Below are positions 1 to 7,051 of a stretch of DNA of 14,449 nt, in pieces. The stretch is from positions 1 to 14,449 of the forward strand of contig JAUXXN010000285.1 in NCBI GenBank assembly GCA_030684755.1, read 5' to 3'. Under the pieces are notes generated by a model, which was not told where the DNA came from, searched no databases, and was given only the letters and a program-made list of their open reading frames with translations. This DNA comes from Hydrogenophaga sp. (GTDB lineage: Bacteria > Pseudomonadota > Gammaproteobacteria > Burkholderiales > Burkholderiaceae_C). The position numbers and the translations under genes were made by a program. Each line of letters opens with the position of its first letter. Positions within the stretch are counted from its first letter, which is position 1.

Positions 1-40
1 AAAGGTCGATTTTGACCAGCTCTGAAGGGCGCCCATCTTG

Positions 41-77
41 CCCCTTCCCCCGCTGGGGGAAGGCTGGGATGGGGGCC
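41..77. repeat. C/G-rich palindromic dispersed repeat, copy 1
   Basis: The core is a perfect 8-bp inverted repeat, CTTCCCCC (44-51) and GGGGGAAG (55-62), around the loop GCT. A tail reading GCTGGGATGGGGGC follows. The same layout (C-rich arm, 3-nt loop, G-rich arm, GCTGGGxTGGGGGC tail) recurs at 3870-3906 inside the restriction-modification gene. I recognise this as the short REP-like element common in Burkholderiales and other proteobacteria. It could act as a transcript-end hairpin for a gene left of the window, but no T-tract follows. Confidence 0.6.
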
Positions 78-124
78 GCGCCCAGGCGCCGTTTCTGTTC
101 CGCCTTTCATGCCCATCGTCTACG

Positions 125-283
125 ATGTCTCTCATGTACAAACTGACGCTCTTCACGCTGTGTTTGGCCGTTATGGCTGCGGGTGGTGGGGCCGTCGCCA
201 CGGCTATGGCGCTGGGCGCTTTGATCTTTGCGCTGGGTGCGCTGGCGCTTGCGATGGACGCTCTCAAAGTGCTTGCCCGCTGA
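125..283 (+). CDS. Possible small membrane protein (52 aa)
   Basis: A 52-residue ORF starting MSLMYKLTLF. It is almost entirely hydrophobic (Ala, Leu, Gly, Met) and fits one long or two short membrane helices with a basic end (DALKVLAR). I chose the ATG at 125 because the upstream in-frame extension to 38 is just translated repeat sequence (copy 1). There is no clear Shine-Dalgarno sequence, and the ATG at 134 is an alternative. I recognise no family. It could be a real small membrane protein or a chance ORF in GC-rich DNA. The next small ORF starts one base after its stop. Confidence 0.4.
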   Translation: MSLMYKLTLFTLCLAVMAAGGGAVATAMALGALIFALGALALAMDALKVLAR

Positions 284-284
284 A

Positions 285-449
285 ATGCAGCAGCCAGCGC
301 TGTCATCGCTGCCGACCGAACTGGGGCTCACAAATCGTAGCTTGCTAGCCGAATGCCTCAAACAACTGCCCCAAGACAGCATCGAAGCCGAAGCCGCCAG
401 CGACGATCGCCAGCAAAAACAATGGGCCTCGCCCACGCTGGGTCGCTGA
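285..449 (+). CDS. Possible small hypothetical protein (54 aa)
   Basis: A 54-residue ORF whose ATG lies one base after the stop of the 52-aa membrane ORF, an arrangement typical of translational coupling. The product starts MQQPALSSLP, has a plausible amphipathic stretch (LLAECLKQLP) and a polar, acidic-to-basic C-terminus (EAEAASDDRQQKQW). There are no cysteine pairs and no known motif. It ends 14 bases before the convergent KilA-N gene. The composition is protein-like rather than shadow-like, but the short length and lack of a recognised family keep confidence low. Confidence 0.3.
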   Translation: MQQPALSSLPTELGLTNRSLLAECLKQLPQDSIEAEAASDDRQQKQWASPTLGR

Positions 450-463
450 GTCCCACGGGCGAA

Positions 464-1303
464 TCAGTCGCCCAGCAAACTCCCGCCGCGAAGCTGTTGA
501 AGGCTTGGGTTGGTGAGCAGCGACGCGAGCTGCGCCCGGGCTTGGGTGTTCAAAATGGCCAGCCGCTTCGCCTGGGGTATGGCGTGGCTGATCATCAGCG
601 CGTTCTGACTCTCAAGGCTGGACAGCACAACGAGCTGTTCCAGGGTCGCGCCGTCTCTGATGTTCCCCTTCGTGCCAGGGTTGGCGCTCTTCCACTCGGC
701 GGCCGTCATGCCGAACAGCGCTTTGTTGAGCATGTCGGCCTCACTCGCATAAACGAAGCTGGCATCTTTGCTCGATAGCTGGGGCGGGATCAGGTGCGCT
801 TTCACCGCGTCCGTGTGAACCCTGTACTGCACCTTGGCCAGCGTCCGCCTGACGTTCCAGTCAACCCCTTTCTCAGCCTCGGCCTGCTTGAACCGCTGGA
901 ATTCGGTGATCAGGTAAAGCTTGAACTCCGGGCTCAGCCACGATCCGAACTCGAAAGCAATGTCCTTGTGGGCGAAGGTACCGCCGTAGCGGCCAGCTTT
1001 GGCAACAACTCCCGTGCCGCCTACGGACTCGGTCCATCGCTTGACGGACAACCTGAACCTGTTGGTGCCTGCCTCAAATCTAATTCTGTCGAATTCGACA
1101 GAATTAAAACTGGGGTTGTTGATGCGTTCCCAGACGCCCAGGAACTCAATCGTGTCTTTTGACCGGAGCCACGAGTCGATCAGCGAAGTTCCGCCCTCAA
1201 ACTTGGACACCATGTCCGTGAGGCTGATGTAGTCTTCTTCATTCCTTTGGGTCAGGTGTATCTCGACGCCCTGAACGGTCAAGCTTCTGTCTGTGGTGAC
1301 CAT
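464..1303 (-). CDS. KilA-N domain DNA-binding protein
   Basis: The protein has 279 residues. About residues 5-140 match the KilA-N domain, first known from phage and large DNA viruses and found in bacterial accessory regions. Visible landmarks are YISLTDMV near residue 25, IDSWLRSKDTIEFLGVWE (42-59), the VEFD...EAGTNRF segment (69-83), and GRYGGTFAHKDIAFEFGSWLS (104-124, in part) followed by PEFKLYLITEFQRFK. The C-terminal half, residues 150-279, is mixed helical and probably mediates oligomerisation or partner contacts; I recognise no catalytic motif. I chose the ATG at 1303 over 1321 because AGGGAG (1312-1317 on the minus strand) lies 8 nt upstream of it. It is transcribed divergently from the MmeI-like restriction-modification gene, so the short shared gap must hold both promoters. 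A regulatory or phage-derived role is inferred, not shown. Confidence 0.85.
   Translation of the reverse strand: MVTTDRSLTVQGVEIHLTQRNEEDYISLTDMVSKFEGGTSLIDSWLRSKDTIEFLGVWERINNPSFNSVEFDRIRFEAGTNRFRLSVKRWTESVGGTGVVAKAGRYGGTFAHKDIAFEFGSWLSPEFKLYLITEFQRFKQAEAEKGVDWNVRRTLAKVQYRVHTDAVKAHLIPPQLSSKDASFVYASEADMLNKALFGMTAAEWKSANPGTKGNIRDGATLEQLVVLSSLESQNALMISHAIPQAKRLAILNTQARAQLASLLTNPSLQQLRGGSLLGD
1081..1106. promoter_or_regulatory. 26-bp perfect palindrome with CTGT-N8-ACAG core
   Basis: The left half is TAATTCTGTCGAA and the right half is its exact reverse complement, with no loop. It lies wholly inside the KilA-N gene (codons 67-74, reading NSVEFDRI) about 250 bp upstream of the restriction-modification start. 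The inner part contains CTGT (1086-1089) and ACAG (1098-1101) spaced by 8 bases, which are the half-sites of the E. coli-type LexA box also used by betaproteobacteria. The centre is not AT-rich as in strong LexA boxes. VEFD is conserved in KilA-N proteins, so part of the symmetry follows from the protein code. A regulatory role is speculative. Confidence 0.35.
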
Positions 1304-1359
1304 GTGTGTTACTCCCTGCATGAAACGGCCATTTTATGGTCGCCCCTATCATTCCCCGC
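1304..1359. promoter_or_regulatory. Divergent intergenic region, KilA-N / RM gene
   Basis: Only 56 bases separate the chosen starts of the KilA-N gene (leftward) and the restriction-modification gene (rightward). It includes the AGGGAG ribosome-binding site for the leftward gene. No convincing -35/-10 pair is visible for either side. At least one promoter may therefore lie inside the opposite gene, where the AT-rich palindrome at 1081-1106 is the only AT-rich stretch. Confidence 0.35.
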
Positions 1360-3666
1360 ATGCAACACACCAACCCCCCAGGGACACCCACCCCCGCCGA
1401 CAGCGCTGTCACCGCTGCCGCCCAGGCCTTCATCCAGCGCTGGCACGGCGTGGCCGCTTCCGAGTTGGCCACCTCGCAAAGCTTTGTCATCGAACTCTGC
1501 GCCCTGCTGGGCGTGGACCCGCCCACGCACGAACCGCATTACCAGTTCGAGCGCCCCATCACCTTCCAGCACGGCGACGGCACCACCAGCGCGGGCCGGG
1601 TGGACTGCTACAAGCGCGGCCACTTTGTGTGGGAGAGCAAAAAACTCAAGCCCGGCGCGCAAGCCCAGCGCACCGGCGCCACCACCAAAGCCTTTGACGA
1701 CGCGCTGCTCAAAGCCCGCACCCAGGCCGAAAACTACGCCCGCGCCCTGCCTGCATCGGAAGGTCGCCCGCCCTTTGTGGTGGTGGTCGATGTGGGCCAC
1801 GTCATCGAGCTGTACGCCGAATTCACCCGCAGCGGCGCCACCTACACCCCGTTCCCCGACCCGCGCAGCCACCGCATTCGCCTGGCCCAACTGGCCGACC
1901 CCGCCATCCGCGCCCGGCTCAAAGCGCTGTGGGCCGACCCGCTCAGCCTCGACCCCTCACGCGTCAGCGCCAAAGTCACCCGCGCCGTGGCCGCCGAGCT
2001 GGCCGAACTGGCCAAAAGCCTGGAAGCCGCCGGCCACCGCCCCGAGCCCGTGGCCGCCTTTCTCACCCGCTGCCTGTTCAGTATGTTTGCCGAAGACGTG
2101 GGCCTGCTCCCCCACATCAACCAGCCCAACACCAACGACAGCACCGGCAGCTTTGCCAACCTGCTCAAAACCTACCGCGAACAGCCCGCCACGCTGGTGC
2201 AAATGCTCAAGGTGTTTTGGCAAGGCATGGACGTGGGCGGCTTCAACGCAGCCATTGCGCAAGACGTGTTGCGTTTCAACGGCAAACTGTTCAAAGGCGC
2301 CGGGGCCGACGGCTACGTGTTGCCGCTCACCACCGCGCAAATCGACGGCCTGTTGCGCGCTGCCCGGGCCAACTGGCAAGAGGTGGAGCCCGCCATTTTC
2401 GGCACCCTGCTGGAGCGCGCCCTCGACCCCACCGAACGCCACGCCCTGGGCGCCCACTACACGCCCCGCGCTTACGTGGAACGCCTGGTGTTGCCCACCG
2501 TGGTGGAGCCCCTGCGCGCCGACTGGGCCAACGCCCAAGCCGCCGCCGTGCTGCTGGCCCGCGAGGCCGACGGGCTGGATGGCAAGAAACGAGACGCCAA
2601 AATGGAAGAAGCCCGCGCCGAACTGCGCCGCTTTCACCACCAGCTCTGCACCACCCGGGTGTTGGACCCCGCCTGCGGCAGCGGCAACTTTTTGTATGTG
2701 ACGCTGGAGCATTTGAAGCGGCTGGAAGGCGAAGTCATCAACCAGCTCGAAGCCATGGGCGAAACGCAGGACAAACTGGGTTTGGAGGGCGAAACGGTGA
2801 CGCTGCAGCAGTTGCGCGGCATCGAGCTGAACCAACGCGCCGCCGCGCTGGCCGAGCTGGTGTTGTGGATCGGTTGGCTGCAATGGCATGTGCGCACCCG
2901 GGGCCTGGCCAGCGTGGCCGAACCCGTGGTGCACGACTACGGCAACATCGAAAACCGCGACGCCGTGTTGGCCTACGACCGCGCCGAACCCGCGCTGGAC
3001 GCCAACGGCAAAACCCTCACCCGCTGGGACGGCGTGACCTTCAAGCCGCACCCGGTGACGGGCGAAGCCGTGCCCGACGAAGCTGCGCAGGTGCCGCAGT
3101 GGGCGTATGTGAACCCGCGCCCGGCACAGTGGCCCGAGGCGGAATTTATTGTGGGGAATCCGCCGTTTATTGGCGCGGGCTCCATGCGTGCCGCGTTGGG
3201 CGACGGCTACGCACAAACGCTGCGCGCCATCTGGCCCGACGTACCCGAAAGCGCCGATCTGGTCATGTACTGGTGGCACCACGCCGCCTGCCAGGTGCGG
3301 GCTGGCCGTGCGCGGCGTTTTGGTCTCATCACCACCAACAGCCTGCGGCAAACCTTCAACCGGCGCGTGGTGCAACTGGCGCTGGACGGAGGGCCACTCA
3401 CAGCCGCAGCGGGGACAGCCGGGGGCCTCATGCTGCCCAACGCGCAGAAATCGGCCCCCGGCAACACCCGCTACGGCCTGCCTGCGTTGTCGCTGATCTT
3501 TGTCATTCCCGACCATCCGTGGGTGGACAGCGCGCAGGGCGCAGCGGTGCGCATTGCCATGAGCGCGCTTGCCCCGCCGCCCGGCCTGAAACCGACCCCG
3601 CTCAGCCCGGGCGGCTGCTCACGGTGCGCGACGAACGCGCCAGCGGCGATGGCGAAGTGGCGGTGA
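1360..3666 (+). CDS. MmeI-like type IIG restriction-modification enzyme, N-terminal part (frameshifted)
   Basis: This is the first part of a single-polypeptide restriction endonuclease plus N6-adenine methyltransferase. Residues 1-200 form an MmeI-type nuclease domain with a PD-(D/E)XK-like signature: D82 (RVDCYK), then E92-S-K94 (VWESKK). A helical spacer follows (about 210-400). The gamma/beta-class amino-methyltransferase core has SAM motif [10 protein letters not shown] (436-444) and catalytic motif IV NPPF (600-603, in [10 protein letters not shown]). Family-like sequence runs to about residue 735 ([13 protein letters not shown]). It then gives way to an unrelated Pro-rich tail ending at 3666, while the proper continuation is found in the -1 frame. 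The joined protein would be about 1,300 aa, longer than MmeI (919 aa). The start at 1360 (MQHTNPP) is chosen over 1336 on family grounds only, as neither has a good Shine-Dalgarno sequence. Without its target-recognition part this half is probably inactive, unless the shift is a sequencing error or a phase variant. Confidence 0.85.
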   Translation: MQHTNPPGTPTPADSAVTAAAQAFIQRWHGVAASELATSQSFVIELCALLGVDPPTHEPHYQFERPITFQHGDGTTSAGRVDCYKRGHFVWESKKLKPGAQAQRTGATTKAFDDALLKARTQAENYARALPASEGRPPFVVVVDVGHVIELYAEFTRSGATYTPFPDPRSHRIRLAQLADPAIRARLKALWADPLSLDPSRVSAKVTRAVAAELAELAKSLEAAGHRPEPVAAFLTRCLFSMFAEDVGLLPHINQPNTNDSTGSFANLLKTYREQPATLVQMLKVFWQGMDVGGFNAAIAQDVLRFNGKLFKGAGADGYVLPLTTAQIDGLLRAARANWQEVEPAIFGTLLERALDPTERHALGAHYTPRAYVERLVLPTVVEPLRADWANAQAAAVLLAREADGLDGKKRDAKMEEARAELRRFHHQLCTTRVLDPACGSGNFLYVTLEHLKRLEGEVINQLEAMGETQDKLGLEGETVTLQQLRGIELNQRAAALAELVLWIGWLQWHVRTRGLASVAEPVVHDYGNIENRDAVLAYDRAEPALDANGKTLTRWDGVTFKPHPVTGEAVPDEAAQVPQWAYVNPRPAQWPEAEFIVGNPPFIGAGSMRAALGDGYAQTLRAIWPDVPESADLVMYWWHHAACQVRAGRARRFGLITTNSLRQTFNRRVVQLALDGGPLTAAAGTAGGLMLPNAQKSAPGNTRYGLPALSLIFVIPDHPWVDSAQGAAVRIAMSALAPPPGLKPTPLSPGGCSRCATNAPAAMAKWR
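3565..3625 (+). other. Frameshift zone in the RM gene
   Basis: Upstream of this zone, frame 1 encodes recognisable MmeI-family sequence ([18 protein letters not shown]). Downstream, only frame 3 does (GRLLTVRDE, then [14 protein letters not shown]). Moving from frame 1 to frame 3 needs a -1 step, as if one base had been lost. The zone holds the C-rich run GCCCCGCCGCCCGG (3570-3583), a plausible place for a one-base deletion or base-calling error. It is not a classical X-XXY-YYZ slippery site, and I see no long homopolymer of the kind used for phase variation. Confidence 0.75.
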
Positions 3667-5258
3667 CCTTGGACGAACAAACCGGCTTGCTGCATGCCGA
3701 TTTGCGGGTGGGTGCGAACGTGGCAAACACCAAAGCGCTGCAAGCCAACGCAGGCGTTTCCTCGCCCGGCGTGAAGCTGCACGGCGCAGGCTTCATCGTC
3801 ACCCGCGAAGAAGCCGCTGCATTGCTCCCCCTCCCGCTTACGGGAGAAGGCAGGGGTGAGGGTGTCTTACCCCCTCCCCCTCTGGGGGAGGGCTGGGGTG
3901 GGGGCACGCCCGCGAAAACGCCCCTCATCCGCGAATACCGCAACGGACGCGACCTCATGGCCAAGCCCCGCGATGTGCTGGTGATCGACGCCTTTGGCCT
4001 CACCGCCGAGCAACTGCGGGCGCAATACCCGGCGGTTTTCCAATGGCTGGTGGAGCGTGTGAAGCCAGAGCGCGACCAGAACAACAGGGCCATTTACCGA
4101 GACAACTGGTGGATCTTTGGCGAGCCGCGCAAAGACTTGCGTCCGGCACTTCAGGGCCTGCCACGCTACATCGCCACGGTTGAAACAGCCAAGCACCGCA
4201 CCTTTCAGTTTCTCGATGCAATCGTCTTGCCTGACAACAAGCTGGTCGTAACAGCGCTCAGCGATGGCTTGCAACTCGGTGTACTTTCGAGCACGGTTCA
4301 TGTGGATTGGGCGCTGGCAACCGGCAGTTGGCTCGGTGTCGGCAACGACCCGGTGTACGTCAAATCCCGCTGCTTCGAGTCCTTCCCCTTCCCCCACGAA
4401 GACACCGGACTGACCCCCGAACTCGCCGACCGCATCCGCTCCCTGGCCGAGCAGCTCGACGCCCACCGCAAAGCCCGCCAAGCCGCGTTCGAGTCGGTCA
4501 CGCTCACAGGCCTGTACAACGTGTTCGACAAGCTGCGCCGGGGTGAGCCGCTCAGCGCCAAAGACAAAACCCTGCACGAACAAGGCTTGGTGAGCGTGTT
4601 GCAAAGCCTGCACGACGAGCTGGACGCGGCGGTGTTGGCCGCTTACGGCTGGAGCGACCTGGGCGCCGTGCCCTGGAGCAATGAGACGGCCCGCGCCGCC
4701 TGGACCGAGACCCTGCTGGAACGCCTGGTGGCGCTGAACGCCCAACGCGCCGCCGAAGAGGCCGCAGGCACCGTGCGCTGGCTGCGCCCGGAGTTTCAAG
4801 ACCCGGTGCGGCGCGCAGCGGCGGTGGAGGCGGCGGCAACAGCGGCGGATCAAGTGGCGGATCAAGCGGCTGAAGCGGGCGCCCCAGCCGCCACCGCTGT
4901 GCCGCAGCAAACCGGCATCGATGGCGTGGAGTCGGCAGCCGACGCAGCCACCCGCGCAGCCCAAGCGCTGGCCGCCAACACCGCCGAAGCCACCGACGCC
5001 GCCCAAGGCGAAACCGGTGCAGCGGCCACGCCCCAGGCCACCGCAGCGCCGTCAGCCCAGCCCTGGCCCAGCAGCCTGCCCGAACAGGTGCGCGCCGTGG
5101 CCCAGCTGCTCAGCGCCAGCCCCGCACCGCTGCCGCTGCCCGCCATCGAAGCCAGCTTCAAAGGCAAAGGCCCCTGGAAGAAAGGCCTGCCCCGCATCCT
5201 CGACACCCTGGAAGCCCTGGGCCGCGCCCGGCAAGAGGGCGGTGGTTGGCGGGGGTGA
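3624..5258 (+). CDS. MmeI-like RM enzyme, C-terminal part (target recognition and C-terminal domains)
   Basis: This continues the preceding gene in the -1 frame. The crossover lies within 3565-3625, and GTG at 3624 is only a nominal start. Family-like sequence begins at GRLLTVRDE and runs through [20 protein letters not shown], the [12 protein letters not shown] segment, [40 protein letters not shown] and FESFPFP. These are the hallmark pieces of the target-recognition region and C-terminal region of MmeI-like enzymes. A palindromic repeat (3824-3906) is translated in frame between [10 protein letters not shown] and [10 protein letters not shown], adding roughly 28 residues. From about 4810 to 5060 the protein is an Ala-rich linker (repeated [15 protein letters not shown] units). 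It ends in a small domain with a winged-helix look ([10 protein letters not shown] to [10 protein letters not shown]). The natural gene is one ORF from 1360 to 5258; this half alone has no ribosome-binding site. Confidence 0.8.
   Translation: MRDERASGDGEVAVTLDEQTGLLHADLRVGANVANTKALQANAGVSSPGVKLHGAGFIVTREEAAALLPLPLTGEGRGEGVLPPPPLGEGWGGGTPAKTPLIREYRNGRDLMAKPRDVLVIDAFGLTAEQLRAQYPAVFQWLVERVKPERDQNNRAIYRDNWWIFGEPRKDLRPALQGLPRYIATVETAKHRTFQFLDAIVLPDNKLVVTALSDGLQLGVLSSTVHVDWALATGSWLGVGNDPVYVKSRCFESFPFPHEDTGLTPELADRIRSLAEQLDAHRKARQAAFESVTLTGLYNVFDKLRRGEPLSAKDKTLHEQGLVSVLQSLHDELDAAVLAAYGWSDLGAVPWSNETARAAWTETLLERLVALNAQRAAEEAAGTVRWLRPEFQDPVRRAAAVEAAATAADQVADQAAEAGAPAATAVPQQTGIDGVESAADAATRAAQALAANTAEATDAAQGETGAAATPQATAAPSAQPWPSSLPEQVRAVAQLLSASPAPLPLPAIEASFKGKGPWKKGLPRILDTLEALGRARQEGGGWRG
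3824..3906. repeat. Tandem pair of C/G-rich palindromic repeats inside the RM gene (copy 2)
   Basis: There are two adjacent hairpin units. The first has CTCCCG (3831-3836) and CGGGAG (3841-3846) around CTTA, with tail GGCAGGGGTGAGGG. The second has CCCTCCCCC (3872-3880) and GGGGGAGGG (3884-3892) around TCT, with tail CTGGGGTGGGGGC. The second unit matches the copy at 41-77. The pair is translated in frame 3 without a stop, giving LTGEGRGEG and [15 protein letters not shown] peptide, and it sits in a variable loop of the target-recognition region. Confidence 0.75.
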
Positions 5259-5489
5259 GGGGCACGCCCGCTCGTCGGTTTATTGCAGAGGTGCGCTGGC
5301 TTCAATATGCTCTTGTCGCCCGAACCTGAGCAAACCGGTGGGCTTGGTATGGAAGCCATGCAACAACGCTTGGCGCAAATGCATGCTGATTGGCCCGAAC
5401 TGCTTGGCGTGGGCTTGCATCGCCAGCTGTGAACATTGCGTATCGGAAAAGGTGTCTCACACACCCTTCAGCGCCAACGCGGCCTTCAT
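5259..5489. other. Gene-poor stretch with a short unrecognised ORF
   Basis: The restriction-modification gene ends at 5258 and no full gene begins until the ATPase remnant. On the plus strand a 41-codon ORF runs from the ATG at 5307 to the stop at 5430-5432. It encodes a peptide with MEAMQQRLAQMHADWPELL in its middle, which looks protein-like but belongs to no family I can name and has no ribosome-binding site. It may be a fragment of a lost gene. No hairpin with a T-tract terminator was seen. Confidence 0.3.
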
Positions 5490-5579
5490 TCACCCGCCCG
5501 GTTGCCAGCGCCAGTCGCGCACCTCGGGCAGGTCTTCGCCGTGTTCGGCAATGTGCAGTTTGTGGCGTTCGATGCGCAT
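5490..5579 (-). pseudogene. Remnant resembling the phosphoketolase C-terminus
   Basis: A 29-residue minus-strand reading from ATG 5579 to TGA 5490 contains [17 protein letters not shown]. This closely resembles the C-terminal end of D-xylulose-5-phosphate/fructose-6-phosphate phosphoketolases (EHGxDMPEVRxWxW). The frame stays open upstream, but the sequence before about 5600 no longer looks like the family, and the next element is the ATPase pseudogene. So only the last 3-4% of an approximately 800-aa enzyme would remain. The match is judged by eye and is short. Confidence 0.45.
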
Positions 5580-5659
5580 CCAGGAAGCCTTCGCCTTGGT
5601 CGGCTGCTGTTGCAGTGAACACGCAATCCCCTGACCAGGGGGACTTTTGCAGCGATGCC

Positions 5660-6677
5660 TTAGGTGCTTCCCATGGCTGTATGCATCTCTCGCCAGCCGA
5701 AAAATTTGACGCCGCTGCGTTCGTATGTTTCGTCGCCACCGTAGATCAGCCAGGGCACCAAGGCTTCGTCTTCGGCCATGCGGGTGGCGCGTTGTCCGGC
5801 GCGCACTGTGTCGCTGGTGATGGTTTGTCCGGACTTGATTTCCACCATCTGCAGCCGGTTGTCTTGCTCAAAAATCAGGTCGGCTTCGAGGCCGTTGTTG
5901 TCGCGCCAGAAGTAGAGGTCGGCAGGCTGGCCCCTGTTGTAGCGCGCCTTGATGAATTCGCCAACGACCCAGTTCTCAAACAGCGCGCCACGCAATGGGT
6001 GCAGGGCCAGCACCTCTTCGCTGCGGATGCCGAGCAGCCAGCAGGCCAAACCGGTGTCGAGAAAGTACAGCTTCGGCATCTTCACCAGGCGCTTGCCGAA
6101 GTTGCGAAAGTAAGGCGGCAGCAGGTGGATGAGGTCACTCGATTCGAGCACGGCGAGCCAGCTTTTGGCGGTGTTGGCGGTGATGCCGGCTTCGCTGGCC
6201 AGCGCGGAGACGTTGAGCAGTTGCCCGACTCTGCCAGAGCACAGGCGCAGGAATCGCTGAAAAGTAGGCAGGCTCTGGATGTTGAGAACTTGCCTGACGT
6301 CAAGCTCGACATAGGTGGCTATGTAACTGGCGAACCAGTCGCTGGGCTCGACCGGCTGGGTGTGCAAGGCCGGATAAGCGGCCGGGCCGACGGTCTGCAT
6401 CCACCATGCCTTGCAGATGCGAGAAAAGGTCGGGCCAGCGCTGGGCTTCGTCGAACACCGCGCCCTGGCTGAAGCGAGCCAGAAAACCGCGTGGGTCCTC
6501 AAAGGCAAAGGCGCGCTCGACGGGGTCTTCCAAACTGACGTAGGGCTTGTCGGCAAACAGGGCACGGGCCAGCGTTGTCTTGCCCGACTGGCGGGGGCCA
6601 GTCATCGCCAGCACAGGAAAGCTGGCCGTTTCCCTTTTTCCCGGTGACGGCTGCTGTGGTGCGTCTCCTTGACACAT
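5660..6677 (-). pseudogene. AAA ATPase with DUF4143 domain, disrupted
   Basis: This family pairs an N-terminal AAA_14 ATPase with a C-terminal DUF4143 nuclease-like/DNA-binding domain; intact members have about 380-420 aa. The N-terminal part (frame starting at 6677) shows the Walker A loop GPRQSGKTT (about 6575-6606) and a Walker B-like VFDEAQRWPDLF, up to GMVDADRRPGR. The C-terminal part is read in another frame, from YPALHTQPVEPSDWF through TYVELDVRQVLN, SALASEAGITANTAKSWL, YFLDTGLACWLLG, RGALFENWVVGEF, FWRDNNGLEADLI and MVEIKSGQT to the stop at 5660. Between them the usual sensor and linker stretch (the ILTGSxxF...LAGR part, about 60 residues) is absent, and the two parts meet out of frame near 6370-6390. 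The hexamer GGCCGG occurs at 6368 and 6380 next to the junction. The deletion plus frameshift make a functional product very unlikely. The N-terminus before the P-loop is also poorly preserved. Confidence 0.85.
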
Positions 6678-6692
6678 CTGTGGCCGACGCTG

Positions 6693-6812
6693 ATGCCCTG
6701 GCTGCCGGTCGACCCGGTGTTGCGCCTGGGCGTGTTGCTGGTGGTGTGCCTGTGGGCGCTGCTGCGCTGGGTGTTTGCGGACAGCAGGGGCCGATGCAGC
6801 GGGCAGGAGTGA
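6693..6812 (+). pseudogene. One-helix membrane protein remnant
   Basis: A 39-residue reading starts MPWLPVDPVL. It contains a convincing transmembrane helix, LGVLLVVCLWALLRWVF, followed by a short polar tail (ADSRGRCSGQE) and a TGA. The frame is open upstream (LTHLWPTL) into the edge of the ATPase remnant, so this looks like the last segment of a multi-spanning membrane protein whose upstream part was replaced. No ribosome-binding site precedes the ATG. It could instead be a small single-pass protein; the parent family is not recognisable from this length. Confidence 0.3.
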
Positions 6813-7051
6813 GCTGGTTTAGGCGGTCTCCATGAAGGCTTTTGGTTGGTTACAGTTCGAATTATTCATGTATTTGCGTATATGTCCACTGTATTTTTAG
6901 TCATCAATACATGATCTTCGTATGGATAACATCAAGGCAACTTAAACAACGCTCACCTCCATCCATGTCGTCTCCCGCCATTTCCTCTCTCTCGGAAGTC
7001 TCATCTGACCGCAGCCGCCATCACCACAACCCCTTGTGCGCAGGCGTTGCC
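6813..7051 (+). promoter_or_regulatory. AT-rich leader upstream of the MipA/OmpV gene
   Basis: The stretch 6840-6950 is much richer in A/T than its surroundings, as expected for a promoter region. It contains a 9-bp perfect inverted repeat, TCATGTATT (6866-6874) and AATACATGA (6906-6914), separated by 31 bases. This could be a pair of operator half-sites or a long-loop hairpin. Candidate -10 elements exist (TATTTT near 6892), but no well-spaced -35 is convincing. The mipA frame stays open back to 6842, but that upstream part is Cys/Tyr-rich and unlike an exported protein, so I treat it as non-coding. Confidence 0.4.

Noticed and set aside
1957..3516. 519-aa open frame on the minus strand opposite the RM gene
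   Set aside because: Its composition (His, Gly, Gln, Val-rich, no motifs) is what antisense of GC-rich coding DNA gives. The opposite strand carries clear methyltransferase motifs.
1929..3563. Frame-3 reading upstream of the frameshift, which would extend the C-terminal RM ORF leftwards
   Set aside because: The sequence is Arg/Pro-rich and meaningless here, while frame 1 encodes the family motifs. Frame 3 becomes real only after the shift zone.
3565..3625. Programmed ribosomal frameshifting in the RM gene
   Set aside because: There is no slippery heptamer of the X-XXY-YYZ type and no obvious downstream pseudoknot. A lost base or sequence error is simpler.
41..3906. CRISPR-like array from the two repeat locations
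   Set aside because: There are only two sites, 3.8 kb apart, with no regular spacers or cas genes; they fit dispersed palindromic repeats.
3867..5006. 379-aa open frame on the minus strand opposite the RM C-terminal part
   Set aside because: It is a Gly/Val-rich shadow of the real gene that even translates the palindromic repeat; no domain is visible.
464..5258. BREX or DISARM defence locus
   Set aside because: The methyltransferase resembles single-chain MmeI-like enzymes, and none of the partner genes (pglZ, brxC, drmA, drmB or a PLD protein) are present in the window.
5625..5645. Short hairpin (CCCCTG / CAGGGG) after the ATPase remnant as a terminator
   Set aside because: The stem is only 6 bp with a 2-base loop and no T-tract on either strand.
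5390..6472. 360-aa plus-strand open frame across the ATPase remnant
   Set aside because: The minus strand holds recognisable DUF4143 and P-loop sequence; the plus-strand product has no motifs.
6842..7051. N-terminal extension of the MipA/OmpV protein
   Set aside because: The extended sequence is Cys/Tyr-rich and then His-rich, and it would bury the clear signal peptide that starts at 7052.
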